Shown here: in pieces, positions 1 through 5,672 of the stretch
How positions within the stretch are numbered: position 1 is the first letter of the stretch
Layout: every line of letters begins with the position of its first letter
NCBI GenBank assembly: GCA_028292785.1
Contig: JAQGLQ010000109.1
Coordinates: 1 to 6,939 of the forward strand
Direction of reading: 5' to 3'
DNA from: Noviherbaspirillum sp.
GTDB taxonomy: Bacteria > Pseudomonadota > Gammaproteobacteria > Burkholderiales > Burkholderiaceae
Length of the DNA: 6,939 nucleotides
Notes under the pieces: generated by a model
The model's database searches: none
What the model saw: the letters and a program-made list of their open reading frames with translations, nothing else
What the model was told of the DNA's origin: nothing
Made by a program: the position numbers and the translations under genes

Positions 1-1187
1 TTCGCGGCGGCGGGCTGCTCCGTGCCGGCCGACATGTCGCCGCTGATCCAGTCGCTGATGACCTGCTGCTCATACGAGGTGAAGACGCCGAACATCTCGG
101 CATTGTCGCCCTGGATCAGGTTCCAGAAGCGGCTGTTCTGCGGTTCCTGGTTGCGCTTGATCCAGCCGGCTTTTTCGAGGCTCGCGAGAAAGGCGGGTAT
201 CTGGGTGGGGTCGGACAGCCAGTCGTTGACGGTACGTCCGCCGACACGGCAATAGTCGGAGTGCATGTGCGTGCCGACCGCGCTTTTCTCCTGGAATATC
301 CAGATCAGCTCCCGCTCGAGGTTGAATGACGAAATGACGGAAGTGGTTCCGGCGCCAAGCATGTTGAGCTTGTAACCGTTGACTACCCTCCGGTAGAAAT
401 CCGCCGCATCGCCGATGCGCGGCATCGCATCGATCAAGCCTTGCACTGCCTTGCGGGCATGGCCGGAGGCCGCGTTGTCGACGGTGACGTGCAAGGTGAA
501 GTAATACGGATCGATTCCCAGCTCATTGAGCTCATAGGCAGTGATCAGCAGGTGCAATGGCAGCTGCTCGTAGCCGAGATTGAAACCGATGACTTCGGGC
601 AGAAAGCCGTTCGCATTGTGCGCGAGCGCAAGCTGGATCGCTCCCTGCACATAATGTTCGTCGGTCAGGCTGTCCCATTGTTCGCAGCCTTGCGAGGCGA
701 GCAATTCGCGGTACAGCCCCACGTGGTTCTTGTTGGGAACGCCTTCGCCAAGTTCTTCGAGATAGATCTTGATCAGCGAAGAAAACCGCGCATCGTTCCA
801 GCGGTCCAGCAAACCGTACAGCCAGGCGCCGTCGACCAGCTTGGTGGGCGCGACGCGTTTCAGAAAATACAGCGCATGCGACTTGTTGCTGAAATAGCGG
901 CGCGGCGCGCCGGCCTTGCGCTGCTCCAGATAGTCACGGTACTGAAGACCGACTTCCTGTGTATTGCGATCTATCCATGCGGGAAAATCCTGCAGGCTGT
1001 CGGGCAAGTCATTTTCCAGGGACGCGGTCTGCTCGAGCTGTCGAGACAGGAAGTCCCGCGAAGACGCCAGGGAGGATTTCGTGATGTTTCCATTGAGCAG
1101 ATTGAAATACGCATCCTTTGCCTCGCCCGAATCCGGCTGAACTGTGGCAAATGGCATCAATGAATAACTCTGTGCGTCTCTTAGCAT
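1..1187 (-). CDS. Iron-containing redox enzyme, haem-oxygenase-like fold (partial, 3' end beyond window)
   Basis: This reading frame is open from an ATG at 1187 leftwards through base 1, giving 395 codons without a stop. It matches the haem-oxygenase-like non-haem iron oxidase group (Pfam Haem_oxygenas_2 type). Residues 141-155 hold the typical E-E-x-G-x-G...H segment (E144, E145, H155). E207 sits in the G-Y-E-x-x-P stretch, and H233, D237 and H243 lie in the YYF..HVTVDNAASGH block; these are the likely metal ligands. Family members such as UndA, BesC and SznF use a diiron or iron centre for oxidative chemistry on amino or fatty acids; the substrate here is unknown. About 95 residues before the core and roughly 120 after it (HMHSDYC at 307-313, conserved-looking WLSDP, SRFWNLI and FGVFTSYEQQVISDWI) go beyond the minimal fold. 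The end at base 1 is Ala/Pro-rich, so the stop is probably close. AGGA 8 nt upstream supports the ATG at 1187; an in-frame ATG at 1256 lacks a ribosome site. No signal peptide is seen, so it is probably cytoplasmic. The family is fairly certain, the reaction is not. Confidence 0.85.
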   Translation of the reverse strand, partial: MLRDAQSYSLMPFATVQPDSGEAKDAYFNLLNGNITKSSLASSRDFLSRQLEQTASLENDLPDSLQDFPAWIDRNTQEVGLQYRDYLEQRKAGAPRRYFSNKSHALYFLKRVAPTKLVDGAWLYGLLDRWNDARFSSLIKIYLEELGEGVPNKNHVGLYRELLASQGCEQWDSLTDEHYVQGAIQLALAHNANGFLPEVIGFNLGYEQLPLHLLITAYELNELGIDPYYFTLHVTVDNAASGHARKAVQGLIDAMPRIGDAADFYRRVVNGYKLNMLGAGTTSVISSFNLERELIWIFQEKSAVGTHMHSDYCRVGGRTVNDWLSDPTQIPAFLASLEKAGWIKRNQEPQNSRFWNLIQGDNAEMFGVFTSYEQQVISDWISGDMSAGTEQPAAA

Positions 1188-1195
1188 GTAAGGTG

Positions 1196-1199
1196 TCCT
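1196..1199 (-). promoter_or_regulatory. Ribosome binding site of the HDO-family gene
   Basis: AGGA on the minus strand lies 8 nt before the ATG at 1187. It decides that start over an in-frame ATG at 1256, which has no purine-rich site in front of it. Confidence 0.6.
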
Positions 1200-1448
1200 G
1201 TTGAAGCGGCCATTTGATTTGATATGAATGATTGAATTCACATGCCGAAGCAGCATGACGAAATTGCAACTCGTTCACCAGTTCTGTGCAGGATCCGTGC
1301 CCGCGAGAATCACGCGGTGGCGAGGCCGATCTTCATGCCGAATCCACACGGCACCGGTTTTCCACGGCGACAGCTTTACCGACCGATGGCGAAAATTACA
1401 AAGCGATGGCTGGGCGCGCCTGTTTATACGGCAGCGACGTAGCGCTTT

Positions 1449-1478
1449 CCTGAGGGCATGGGATATTCCCCGCTCAGG
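1449..1478. repeat. Two-tier inverted repeat upstream of mnmH
   Basis: Outer arms CCTGAG (1449-1454) and CTCAGG (1473-1478) enclose inner arms GGGA (1460-1463) and TCCC (1467-1470) around a TAT loop. The whole can fold as a stem with an internal loop. It lies about 80 bp upstream of the mnmH start and is not followed by a T tract, so it is more likely an operator-like or RNA-structure element than a terminator. Chance occurrence in GC-rich DNA cannot be excluded. Confidence 0.4.
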
Positions 1479-1545
1479 GGCCGGCGCAGCGCGATACCCC
1501 CTCGCTTTTCGTCGTGGAATCAATTACTTAACCTGATTTCTGCCT

Positions 1546-1551
1546 TACAAT
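1546..1551 (+). promoter_or_regulatory. Putative -10 box of mnmH
   Basis: TACAAT matches the sigma-70 -10 consensus at five of six positions. Its end is 8 nt before the mnmH ATG, so transcription would begin at or within about two bases of the start codon. The corresponding -35 region is poor (TTACTT at 1524-1529, 16-bp spacer). The call rests on the box and its spacing only. Confidence 0.4.
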
Positions 1552-1559
1552 ACCGCCCC

Positions 1560-2621
1560 ATGCATGATTTCAAATCCTATGACCTGATCATCGACGCGCG
1601 CAGCCCGCGCGAATTCGAAGAAGATCACATCCCCGGCGCGATCAATCTGCCGGTCGTCGACAACGAAGAATATGCCGAAGTGGGAACGCTGCATCGCACC
1701 GATCCGATGGGCGCATACCAGATCGGCGTTGCCTACTCCTTGAAAAACATCGCGCGCCATATCCAGGAAGTGTTGCCGGGTTACGGCCGCAAAAGCCGGA
1801 TACTCGTCTACTGCTTCCGCGGCGGCAAGCGCAGCCGGCTATGGTTCGATGCGCTCGACACCATCGGGCACCGGGTCGAGAAGCTTCCCGGCGGCTGGAA
1901 AGGCTACCGGCGCTGGGTCAACGAACAGATGAATGCGGTGCCGCGCAATTACCGCTACATCGTGCTCTCAGGGCCGACCGGATGCGGCAAGACGCGGCTG
2001 CTGACCGCGCTGGAACAGGCAGGGGCGCAGGTGCTCGACCTCGAAGGCATCGCCGTGCATCGCGGCTCGGTGATCGGTGCGGTGCCGGGCAAGAGCCAGC
2101 CGAGCCAGAAGCTGTTCGACAGCACGCTGCTGCAGCAGATCTCCGATTTCGATCCGGCGCGGCCGGTGTGGGTGGAGGCGGAAAGCAAGAAGATCGGCGA
2201 GCGCCAGTTGCCCGACGCCTTGCTCGCCGCGATGCGTGAAGGATTGATCGTCTCGGTCGATGCGCCCATGCCCGAGCGGGTCAGGCTATGGCGTGAGGAT
2301 TATCGCCATTTCGAGGAAGACCCGGTGGCGCTGATTCAACGGCTCGCCTTCCTGCGGCCGCTGGTCGGCGGCGAGGAATTCGCGGAATGGGAAAGGCTCG
2401 CGGAAAGCCGGCAGGTACTGAAACTGTTCGAGCGGCTGATGCGCAATCATTACGATCCCGCTTACCGGCGATCGATTCTGCGGAATTATCCGCACATCGA
2501 TTCTTCGCCGCCGGTCATGATCGAGGATCTGTCGATGGAAGCCCTGGTGCCGGTGGCGCAGACGATGCGCGAACGGTTTGAAAGCATGGCGGTGCCGGCT
2601 GCGGAGCAAGCGGCCGGGTAA
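1560..2621 (+). CDS. mnmH: tRNA 2-selenouridine synthase MnmH (SelU)
   Basis: MnmH replaces the sulfur of 2-thiouridine at the wobble base (U34) of certain tRNAs with selenium from selenophosphate, going through a geranylated intermediate. The 353-residue product is close to the E. coli protein (364). Residues 8-120 form the rhodanese domain, with IIDARSPREF at 10-19 and the catalytic loop Y-C-F-R-G-G-K-R-S, Cys85 being the active cysteine. A P-loop follows, GPTGCGKT at 138-145, then the family signature HRGSVIG at 167-173 and a VEAESKKIG segment. All key residues are present. The ATG at 1560 is preferred because the family homology begins almost at once. An in-frame ATG at 1458 would add 34 residues unlike the family and has GAGGG only one base away. 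No Shine-Dalgarno precedes 1560; see the putative leaderless arrangement. The usual partner selD is not in the window. The 3' end faces a convergent operon. Confidence 0.93.
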   Translation: MHDFKSYDLIIDARSPREFEEDHIPGAINLPVVDNEEYAEVGTLHRTDPMGAYQIGVAYSLKNIARHIQEVLPGYGRKSRILVYCFRGGKRSRLWFDALDTIGHRVEKLPGGWKGYRRWVNEQMNAVPRNYRYIVLSGPTGCGKTRLLTALEQAGAQVLDLEGIAVHRGSVIGAVPGKSQPSQKLFDSTLLQQISDFDPARPVWVEAESKKIGERQLPDALLAAMREGLIVSVDAPMPERVRLWREDYRHFEEDPVALIQRLAFLRPLVGGEEFAEWERLAESRQVLKLFERLMRNHYDPAYRRSILRNYPHIDSSPPVMIEDLSMEALVPVAQTMRERFESMAVPAAEQAAG

Positions 2622-2630
2622 GTCGGCGGC

Positions 2631-2655
2631 GATGCCGGGATGCGATCCCGGCATC
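2631..2655. terminator. Hairpin between convergent genes, possible bidirectional terminator
   Basis: GATGCCGGGA (2631-2640) and TCCCGGCATC (2646-2655) form a perfect 10-bp stem with a 5-base TGCGA loop. It begins 9 bp after the mnmH stop and ends 4 bp before the stop of the convergent receptor gene, where a shared terminator would be expected. Neither side has a run of T, so it is not a canonical intrinsic terminator; it may slow polymerase or protect both 3' ends. Confidence 0.6.
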
Positions 2656-2659
2656 ATTG

Positions 2660-3655
2660 TCAATCCGCCTGAATCCCGCCTTCCTTGATCACCTTGCCCC
2701 ATTTTTCGGTTTCCGCCTTGATCAGCGAGGCGAACTGCGTACCGGTACCCGCCAAGGGCACCGCTCCCTCGGCAGCGAGCATCTCTTTCAACTTGGGTGA
2801 GGCGACAGCCTTTGACAGCTGCTGCTGGATTTCCCGAACGATCGGCTCGGGGGTGCCCCTCGGCGCGAGTATCCCGTAGCTCAGCGTGCTCTCATAACCG
2901 GGCAGTCCGGCCTCGATCATGGTCGGCACGTTCGGCAGTTGCGGCAGACGGCTCGGGCCGGTGACAGCGATGGCCTTCAGCCGGCCGCCCTTGACATGGG
3001 GCAGGGCGGTGGGAATGACGGCGAACATCATCTGCACCTGGCCGCCGAGCAGGTCGGCGGTCGCCGGGCCGGTGCCTTTATAGGGAATGTGCGTCAGCTT
3101 CACGCCGGCCATGCGCTCCAGCAGTTCGCCGGACAGATGGGAACCGGTGCCGCTGCCGCTCGACGCGTAATTGATCTGTTCCGGCTTCGTCTTGGCAAGC
3201 GCGATGAGTTCTTTCAGAGAACTGCTCTTTTCCGCCATGGGAACGACCAGCACCAGCGGCGTGCTCGCGACCAGGCTGATCGGCACGAAATCCTTTTGCG
3301 GATCGTAGGGAAGCTTGCTGCCATAGAGGCCGGGGTTGATCGCCAGCGTGCCGGTATGCCCGAGCAGCAGCGTATAGCCATCCGGCGCCGATTTGGCGGC
3401 GGCCGCCGTGCCGATATTGCCGCCGGCGCCCGGACGGTTCTCGATCACCACCTGCTGCTTCCATGCCTCGGTAAGAACCTGGCCGACCTGGCGCGCGAAG
3501 GCGTCGTTGCCGCCGCCGGGAGTGAAGGGCACGATGATCTTCACCGGCTTGGCGGGATAGGCCGGAGTCTGCGCGGATGCGCTGCTTGCGGCGGAGACAG
3601 CGGTGGCAAGCAGGACATAGCCGGCACTTGCGGCCAGCGACTTCAAAAATTTCAT
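2660..3655 (-). CDS. Bug/TctC-family periplasmic solute receptor (first of two by coordinate, last in the operon)
   Basis: This is a 331-residue extracytoplasmic receptor of the tripartite tricarboxylate transporter type, a family that binds small carboxylates, amino acids or related anions in the periplasm and delivers them to a TctA/TctB membrane pair. Residues 1-28 are a signal peptide (MKFLKS, a hydrophobic stretch, then ASA before QT), without a lipobox cysteine. Family motifs follow in order: PFTPGGGND at 43-51, ENRPGAGGNIGT at 72-83, PDGYTLL at 91-97, YKGTGPA at 192-198 and a terminal IKEGGIQAD. Length is normal. The start is the ATG at 3655, because GAGGAA stands 7 nt before it; an in-frame TTG at 3670 would place that ribosome site inside the coding region. 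It lies 63 bp behind a paralogous receptor gene. No tctA or tctB is seen, so it is an orphan receptor as is usual for Bug proteins. The ligand is unknown. Confidence 0.93.
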   Translation of the reverse strand: MKFLKSLAASAGYVLLATAVSAASSASAQTPAYPAKPVKIIVPFTPGGGNDAFARQVGQVLTEAWKQQVVIENRPGAGGNIGTAAAAKSAPDGYTLLLGHTGTLAINPGLYGSKLPYDPQKDFVPISLVASTPLVLVVPMAEKSSSLKELIALAKTKPEQINYASSGSGTGSHLSGELLERMAGVKLTHIPYKGTGPATADLLGGQVQMMFAVIPTALPHVKGGRLKAIAVTGPSRLPQLPNVPTMIEAGLPGYESTLSYGILAPRGTPEPIVREIQQQLSKAVASPKLKEMLAAEGAVPLAGTGTQFASLIKAETEKWGKVIKEGGIQAD

Positions 3656-3662
3656 TCCGGGT

Positions 3663-3668
3663 TTCCTC
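3663..3668 (-). promoter_or_regulatory. Ribosome binding site of the second Bug receptor gene
   Basis: GAGGAA on the minus strand, 7 nt upstream of the ATG at 3655. It decides the start in favour of that ATG rather than the TTG at 3670, which directly abuts it. Confidence 0.75.
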
Positions 3669-3678
3669 AATGTGAATT

Positions 3679-3702
3679 GGCAGTGATGCGGGCAGTGATG
3701 CG
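3679..3702. repeat. Perfect 12-bp tandem duplication between the two Bug genes
   Basis: The unit GGCAGTGATGCG occurs twice head to tail (3679-3690 and 3691-3702) and is followed by GGC, the start of a third copy that then diverges. It lies in the 63-bp gap between the two receptor genes, directly upstream of the ribosome site of the downstream one. It looks like a slippage duplication; a role in spacing or translation is only a possibility. Confidence 0.8.
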
Positions 3703-3718
3703 GGCCCGGAGCATAGCA

Positions 3719-4705
3719 TCAATCCGCCTTCACATTGGTCAGGCGGATGACTTCCGCCCATTTCGTCATCTCCGCCTTGATCAGCGCACCGAACGCTTCG
3801 GGACTGGACATCTGCACATCGAGTCCCATCTCCGCCATCTTTTTCTTCACGTCGGGCAGCTGCGAGGCTTTCGTCATTTCGGCATTGAGACGCGCGATGA
3901 TGGCCGGCGGCGTGCCGGACGGGGCAAGCACGCCGTACCAGGTGGTGATCTCGAAGCCCGGCAGCGTCTCGGCGATGGTCGGCAGCTCGGGCGCCATCGC
4001 CGAACGCTTGGTGCCGGTCACGCCGAGCGCGCGCAGCTGGCCGGTTTTAACGAACGGCAGGGTGGAGGGCATGGCGTTGAACATGACTTGCACATGCCCG
4101 GCCAGCAGGTCGTTGGTGCCGGGCGCGCTGCCTTTGTATGGCACCAGCAGCATGTCGATCTTGGCCATGTGATTGAACATCGCGGCGGCGAGGTGCTGCG
4201 TGGTGGCGTTGCCGAGGGTGGCGGCGTTGAGCTGCGGACCCTTCGACCGTCCCAGGGCGATCAGTTCTTCGACGGATTTTGCCGGCACCGAGGGATGGAC
4301 CACCAGCAGGTTCTGCACCGAACCGATGACGGTGATCGGAGTCAGGTCCTTCAGCGTGTCGTACGGAAGGTTCGGGTAGAGCGTGGGCGCCATCACGAAC
4401 GGTGGCGAGACCAGGACGATGGTATAGCCGTCGGGCGGAGATTTGGCCGCGGCGGCGGTGCCTATGGTGCCGCCGGCGCCGGCGCGGTTCTCCACCACCA
4501 CCGGCTGGCCCATCGATTCGCTCATCTTTTGCGCCATCAGGCGCGCGATGATGTCGTTGCCGCCACCCGGCGAATAGGTGACGATGAACTTGATCGGCCT
4601 GTTCGGATACCTGTCGCCGGCCGCCGCCGCGGTTTGCGCGCAGGCGGAAAAGGCACTGAGGAGGGAAGTCAACAAAAGAACGCACAGCCCGGAAAATCTC
4701 GCCAT
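3719..4705 (-). CDS. Bug/TctC-family periplasmic solute receptor (upstream paralogue)
   Basis: The product is a 328-residue receptor of the same family as its downstream neighbour but clearly diverged from it, which argues for a different ligand. Residues 1-23 form a signal peptide ending SACA before QT. Cys22 sits in FSAC, a poor lipobox, so cleavage by signal peptidase I is more likely than lipidation. Motifs in order: YSPGGGND at 44-51, ENRAGAGGTIGT at 72-83, PDGYTIV at 91-97, PYKGSAPGTNDLLAGHVQVMF around 189-209, and a terminal NVKAD. Length is normal. The ATG at 4705 is chosen because GAGG lies 5 nt upstream; the in-frame GTG at 4708 would be too close to that site. The gene starts 46 bp after the dioxygenase stop and is likely cotranscribed with it. 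Both receptor genes end in the same 11 bases, AGGCGGATTGA, which encode the Ala-Asp-stop ending common in this family. Membrane partners are absent from the window. Confidence 0.93.
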   Translation of the reverse strand: MARFSGLCVLLLTSLLSAFSACAQTAAAAGDRYPNRPIKFIVTYSPGGGNDIIARLMAQKMSESMGQPVVVENRAGAGGTIGTAAAAKSPPDGYTIVLVSPPFVMAPTLYPNLPYDTLKDLTPITVIGSVQNLLVVHPSVPAKSVEELIALGRSKGPQLNAATLGNATTQHLAAAMFNHMAKIDMLLVPYKGSAPGTNDLLAGHVQVMFNAMPSTLPFVKTGQLRALGVTGTKRSAMAPELPTIAETLPGFEITTWYGVLAPSGTPPAIIARLNAEMTKASQLPDVKKKMAEMGLDVQMSSPEAFGALIKAEMTKWAEVIRLTNVKAD

Positions 4706-4751
4706 CACTGCCTCGCTGGAAGTTGAATACGGATCGGCTTGCTACGACATG

Positions 4752-5624
4752 TTACGCCAGCTTGCCTCCCTTGACCGTCACGCGGCGCAGCTTGCGCAGC
4801 TCATCCGGACTGAAATCCGTGCGCGCATGCAGGGTGCAGCGGTTATCCCAGATCACCACGTCGCCCGGCGTCCAGCGGTGCTCGTAGATGAATTGCGGCT
4901 GCTCCTGATGGTCGAACAGCGATTCGAGCAGGGCGTTGCTTTCCGCCCGCGGCATGCCGACGATCGACTCCGTCATCAACCGATTGAGATAGAGCGCCTT
5001 GCGGCCGGTGACCGGATGGGTGTACACGAGCGGCTGCGCATAGGAGCGCGCGGTCGGCGAGGCCTGCTCGATGCGGGTGCGCATGGTCGCGTAATTGGCC
5101 CGTCCCGGGTCATAGGTGTTGACCGCCTTCAGCCCGTCGATGCGCTCTTTGGTTGCCGCCGGCAGCGTTTCGTAAGCCTTGTACATGTTGGCGAACAGCG
5201 TATTGCCGCCGGTGGTCGGAATCACCATCGCATACAACATGGTCGCCATCGACGGCTGCTCGAGATAGCAAAAGTCGGAATGGAAGTACATTTCGCCGTC
5301 GGGCAGCGCGCCGACATATTTACCGTCCTTGCGTTCGTTGGTGACGTACATGAGCGCCGGGTGGCCTTTGCCGCTTTCATATTCATGCAGCGTTTCTGCG
5401 AGCTCGCCGAAACGCTGGCCGAAGCGTACCTGGTCCATTTCGCCGAGGTTTTGTCCGGGCAGACAGATCACGCAGTTGTCATACCAGACGGCGCAAATCG
5501 CTTCGAAGGTCGCATCGTCCATCGGCTGCGACAGGTCGATACCGAGGATCTCGGCGCCGAGCGCGGGCGATAGCGGGCGGGTGCGCAGCGTGGCTTGCGG
5601 CATTGCTTGAACGGTGCTTTCCAT
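4752..5624 (-). CDS. TauD/TfdA-family Fe(II)/2-oxoglutarate-dependent dioxygenase
   Basis: The 290-residue product belongs to the TauD/TfdA dioxygenases, cytoplasmic enzymes that couple decarboxylation of 2-oxoglutarate to hydroxylation of a substrate such as taurine, another sulfonate, a sulfate ester or an aryloxyacetate, often releasing a sulfite, phenol or aldehyde product. The iron triad is complete: His115 and Asp117 in YFHSDFCY, and His266 in TLHARTDF. Arg277, 11 residues after the distal His, matches the spacing of the 2-oxoglutarate-binding Arg of TauD. The N-terminal LGAEILGIDLSQP (22-34) is also typical. The ATG at 5624 is chosen because AAGGAG is 5 nt upstream; an in-frame ATG at 5639 would put that site inside the gene. 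It lies 48 bp after an ABC-type receptor gene and 46 bp before a Bug receptor. The family is certain. The substrate is not: the specificity cannot be assigned from motifs alone and the name tauD would be an overcall. Confidence 0.92.
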   Translation of the reverse strand: MESTVQAMPQATLRTRPLSPALGAEILGIDLSQPMDDATFEAICAVWYDNCVICLPGQNLGEMDQVRFGQRFGELAETLHEYESGKGHPALMYVTNERKDGKYVGALPDGEMYFHSDFCYLEQPSMATMLYAMVIPTTGGNTLFANMYKAYETLPAATKERIDGLKAVNTYDPGRANYATMRTRIEQASPTARSYAQPLVYTHPVTGRKALYLNRLMTESIVGMPRAESNALLESLFDHQEQPQFIYEHRWTPGDVVIWDNRCTLHARTDFSPDELRKLRRVTVKGGKLA

Positions 5625-5629
5625 GGGAG

Positions 5630-5635
5630 CTCCTT
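5630..5635 (-). promoter_or_regulatory. Ribosome binding site of the dioxygenase gene
   Basis: AAGGAG on the minus strand, 5 nt upstream of the ATG at 5624. This strong site rules out the in-frame ATG at 5639 as the main start. Confidence 0.8.
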
Positions 5636-5651
5636 GCATTGGTTTCCATGT

Positions 5652-5667
5652 TCCCCCTGCGGAGGGA
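5652..5667 (-). repeat. Small intercistronic hairpin between receptor and dioxygenase genes
   Basis: On the minus-strand RNA, UCCCUC and GGGGGA can pair into a 6-bp stem (one U-G wobble) around a CGCA tetraloop. It sits just after the stop codon of the ABC-type receptor gene and ahead of the dioxygenase ribosome site. No U tract follows, so it is not a full terminator. It may act as an mRNA-stabilising or attenuating element. Confidence 0.4.
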
Positions 5668-5672
5668 GCGGA

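Larger units (their letters stand above)
1188..1559. other. Divergent intergenic region between the HDO gene and mnmH
   Basis: This 372-bp stretch has no convincing gene. Short frames through it on both strands encode basic, low-complexity peptides resembling no family I know. It must carry the promoters of both divergent genes. Seen within it: an AT-rich patch at 1211-1240 with repeated TTTGAT/TTGAT words and the palindrome TGAATTCA (1233-1240); a direct repeat CGATGGC at 1384-1390 and 1404-1410, 20 bp apart; a hairpin at 1449-1478; and a TACAAT box just before mnmH. Whether any of these binds a regulator is unknown. The length is generous for two ordinary promoters, so a small RNA or an extra regulatory site is possible but not shown. 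Confidence 0.6.

Noticed and set aside
441..1163. A 240-codon plus-strand frame antisense to the HDO gene
   Set aside because: The opposite strand has an intact frame with clear family motifs and a ribosome site. The plus-strand peptide is low-information and matches nothing I recognise.
1228..1536. A small plus-strand gene of about 100 codons in the divergent spacer
   Set aside because: There is no ribosome site, the peptide is Arg/Ser-rich with no recognisable domain, and it overlaps the start region of mnmH in another frame.
1458..1559. A 34-residue N-terminal extension of MnmH from the ATG at 1458
   Set aside because: The extra residues do not resemble the family, whose homology starts near the ATG at 1560. 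The GAGGG before 1458 is only one base from the ATG, and the stretch overlaps the inverted repeat and the TACAAT box.
4639..4705. Lipoprotein signal in the upstream Bug receptor (Cys22 in FSAC)
   Set aside because: The residue at -3 is Phe rather than Leu/Val/Ile, and Bug receptors normally end their signal peptide with an AxA-type site before Gln, as SACA-Q does here.
2939..4726. A 595-codon open frame on the plus strand, antisense to both Bug receptor genes
   Set aside because: It is a shadow of two GC-rich genes on the other strand. Its composition (Arg, His, Gly, Ala-rich) matches no family, and its apparent internal repeat (two similar blocks) is just the reverse reading of the homology between the two receptors. 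No ribosome site was seen.
4578..5573. A 331-codon plus-strand frame over the dioxygenase gene and the start of a Bug gene
   Set aside because: It runs antisense to a dioxygenase with a complete iron triad, crosses an intergenic gap and the end of another gene, and encodes an Arg/His-rich peptide without motifs.
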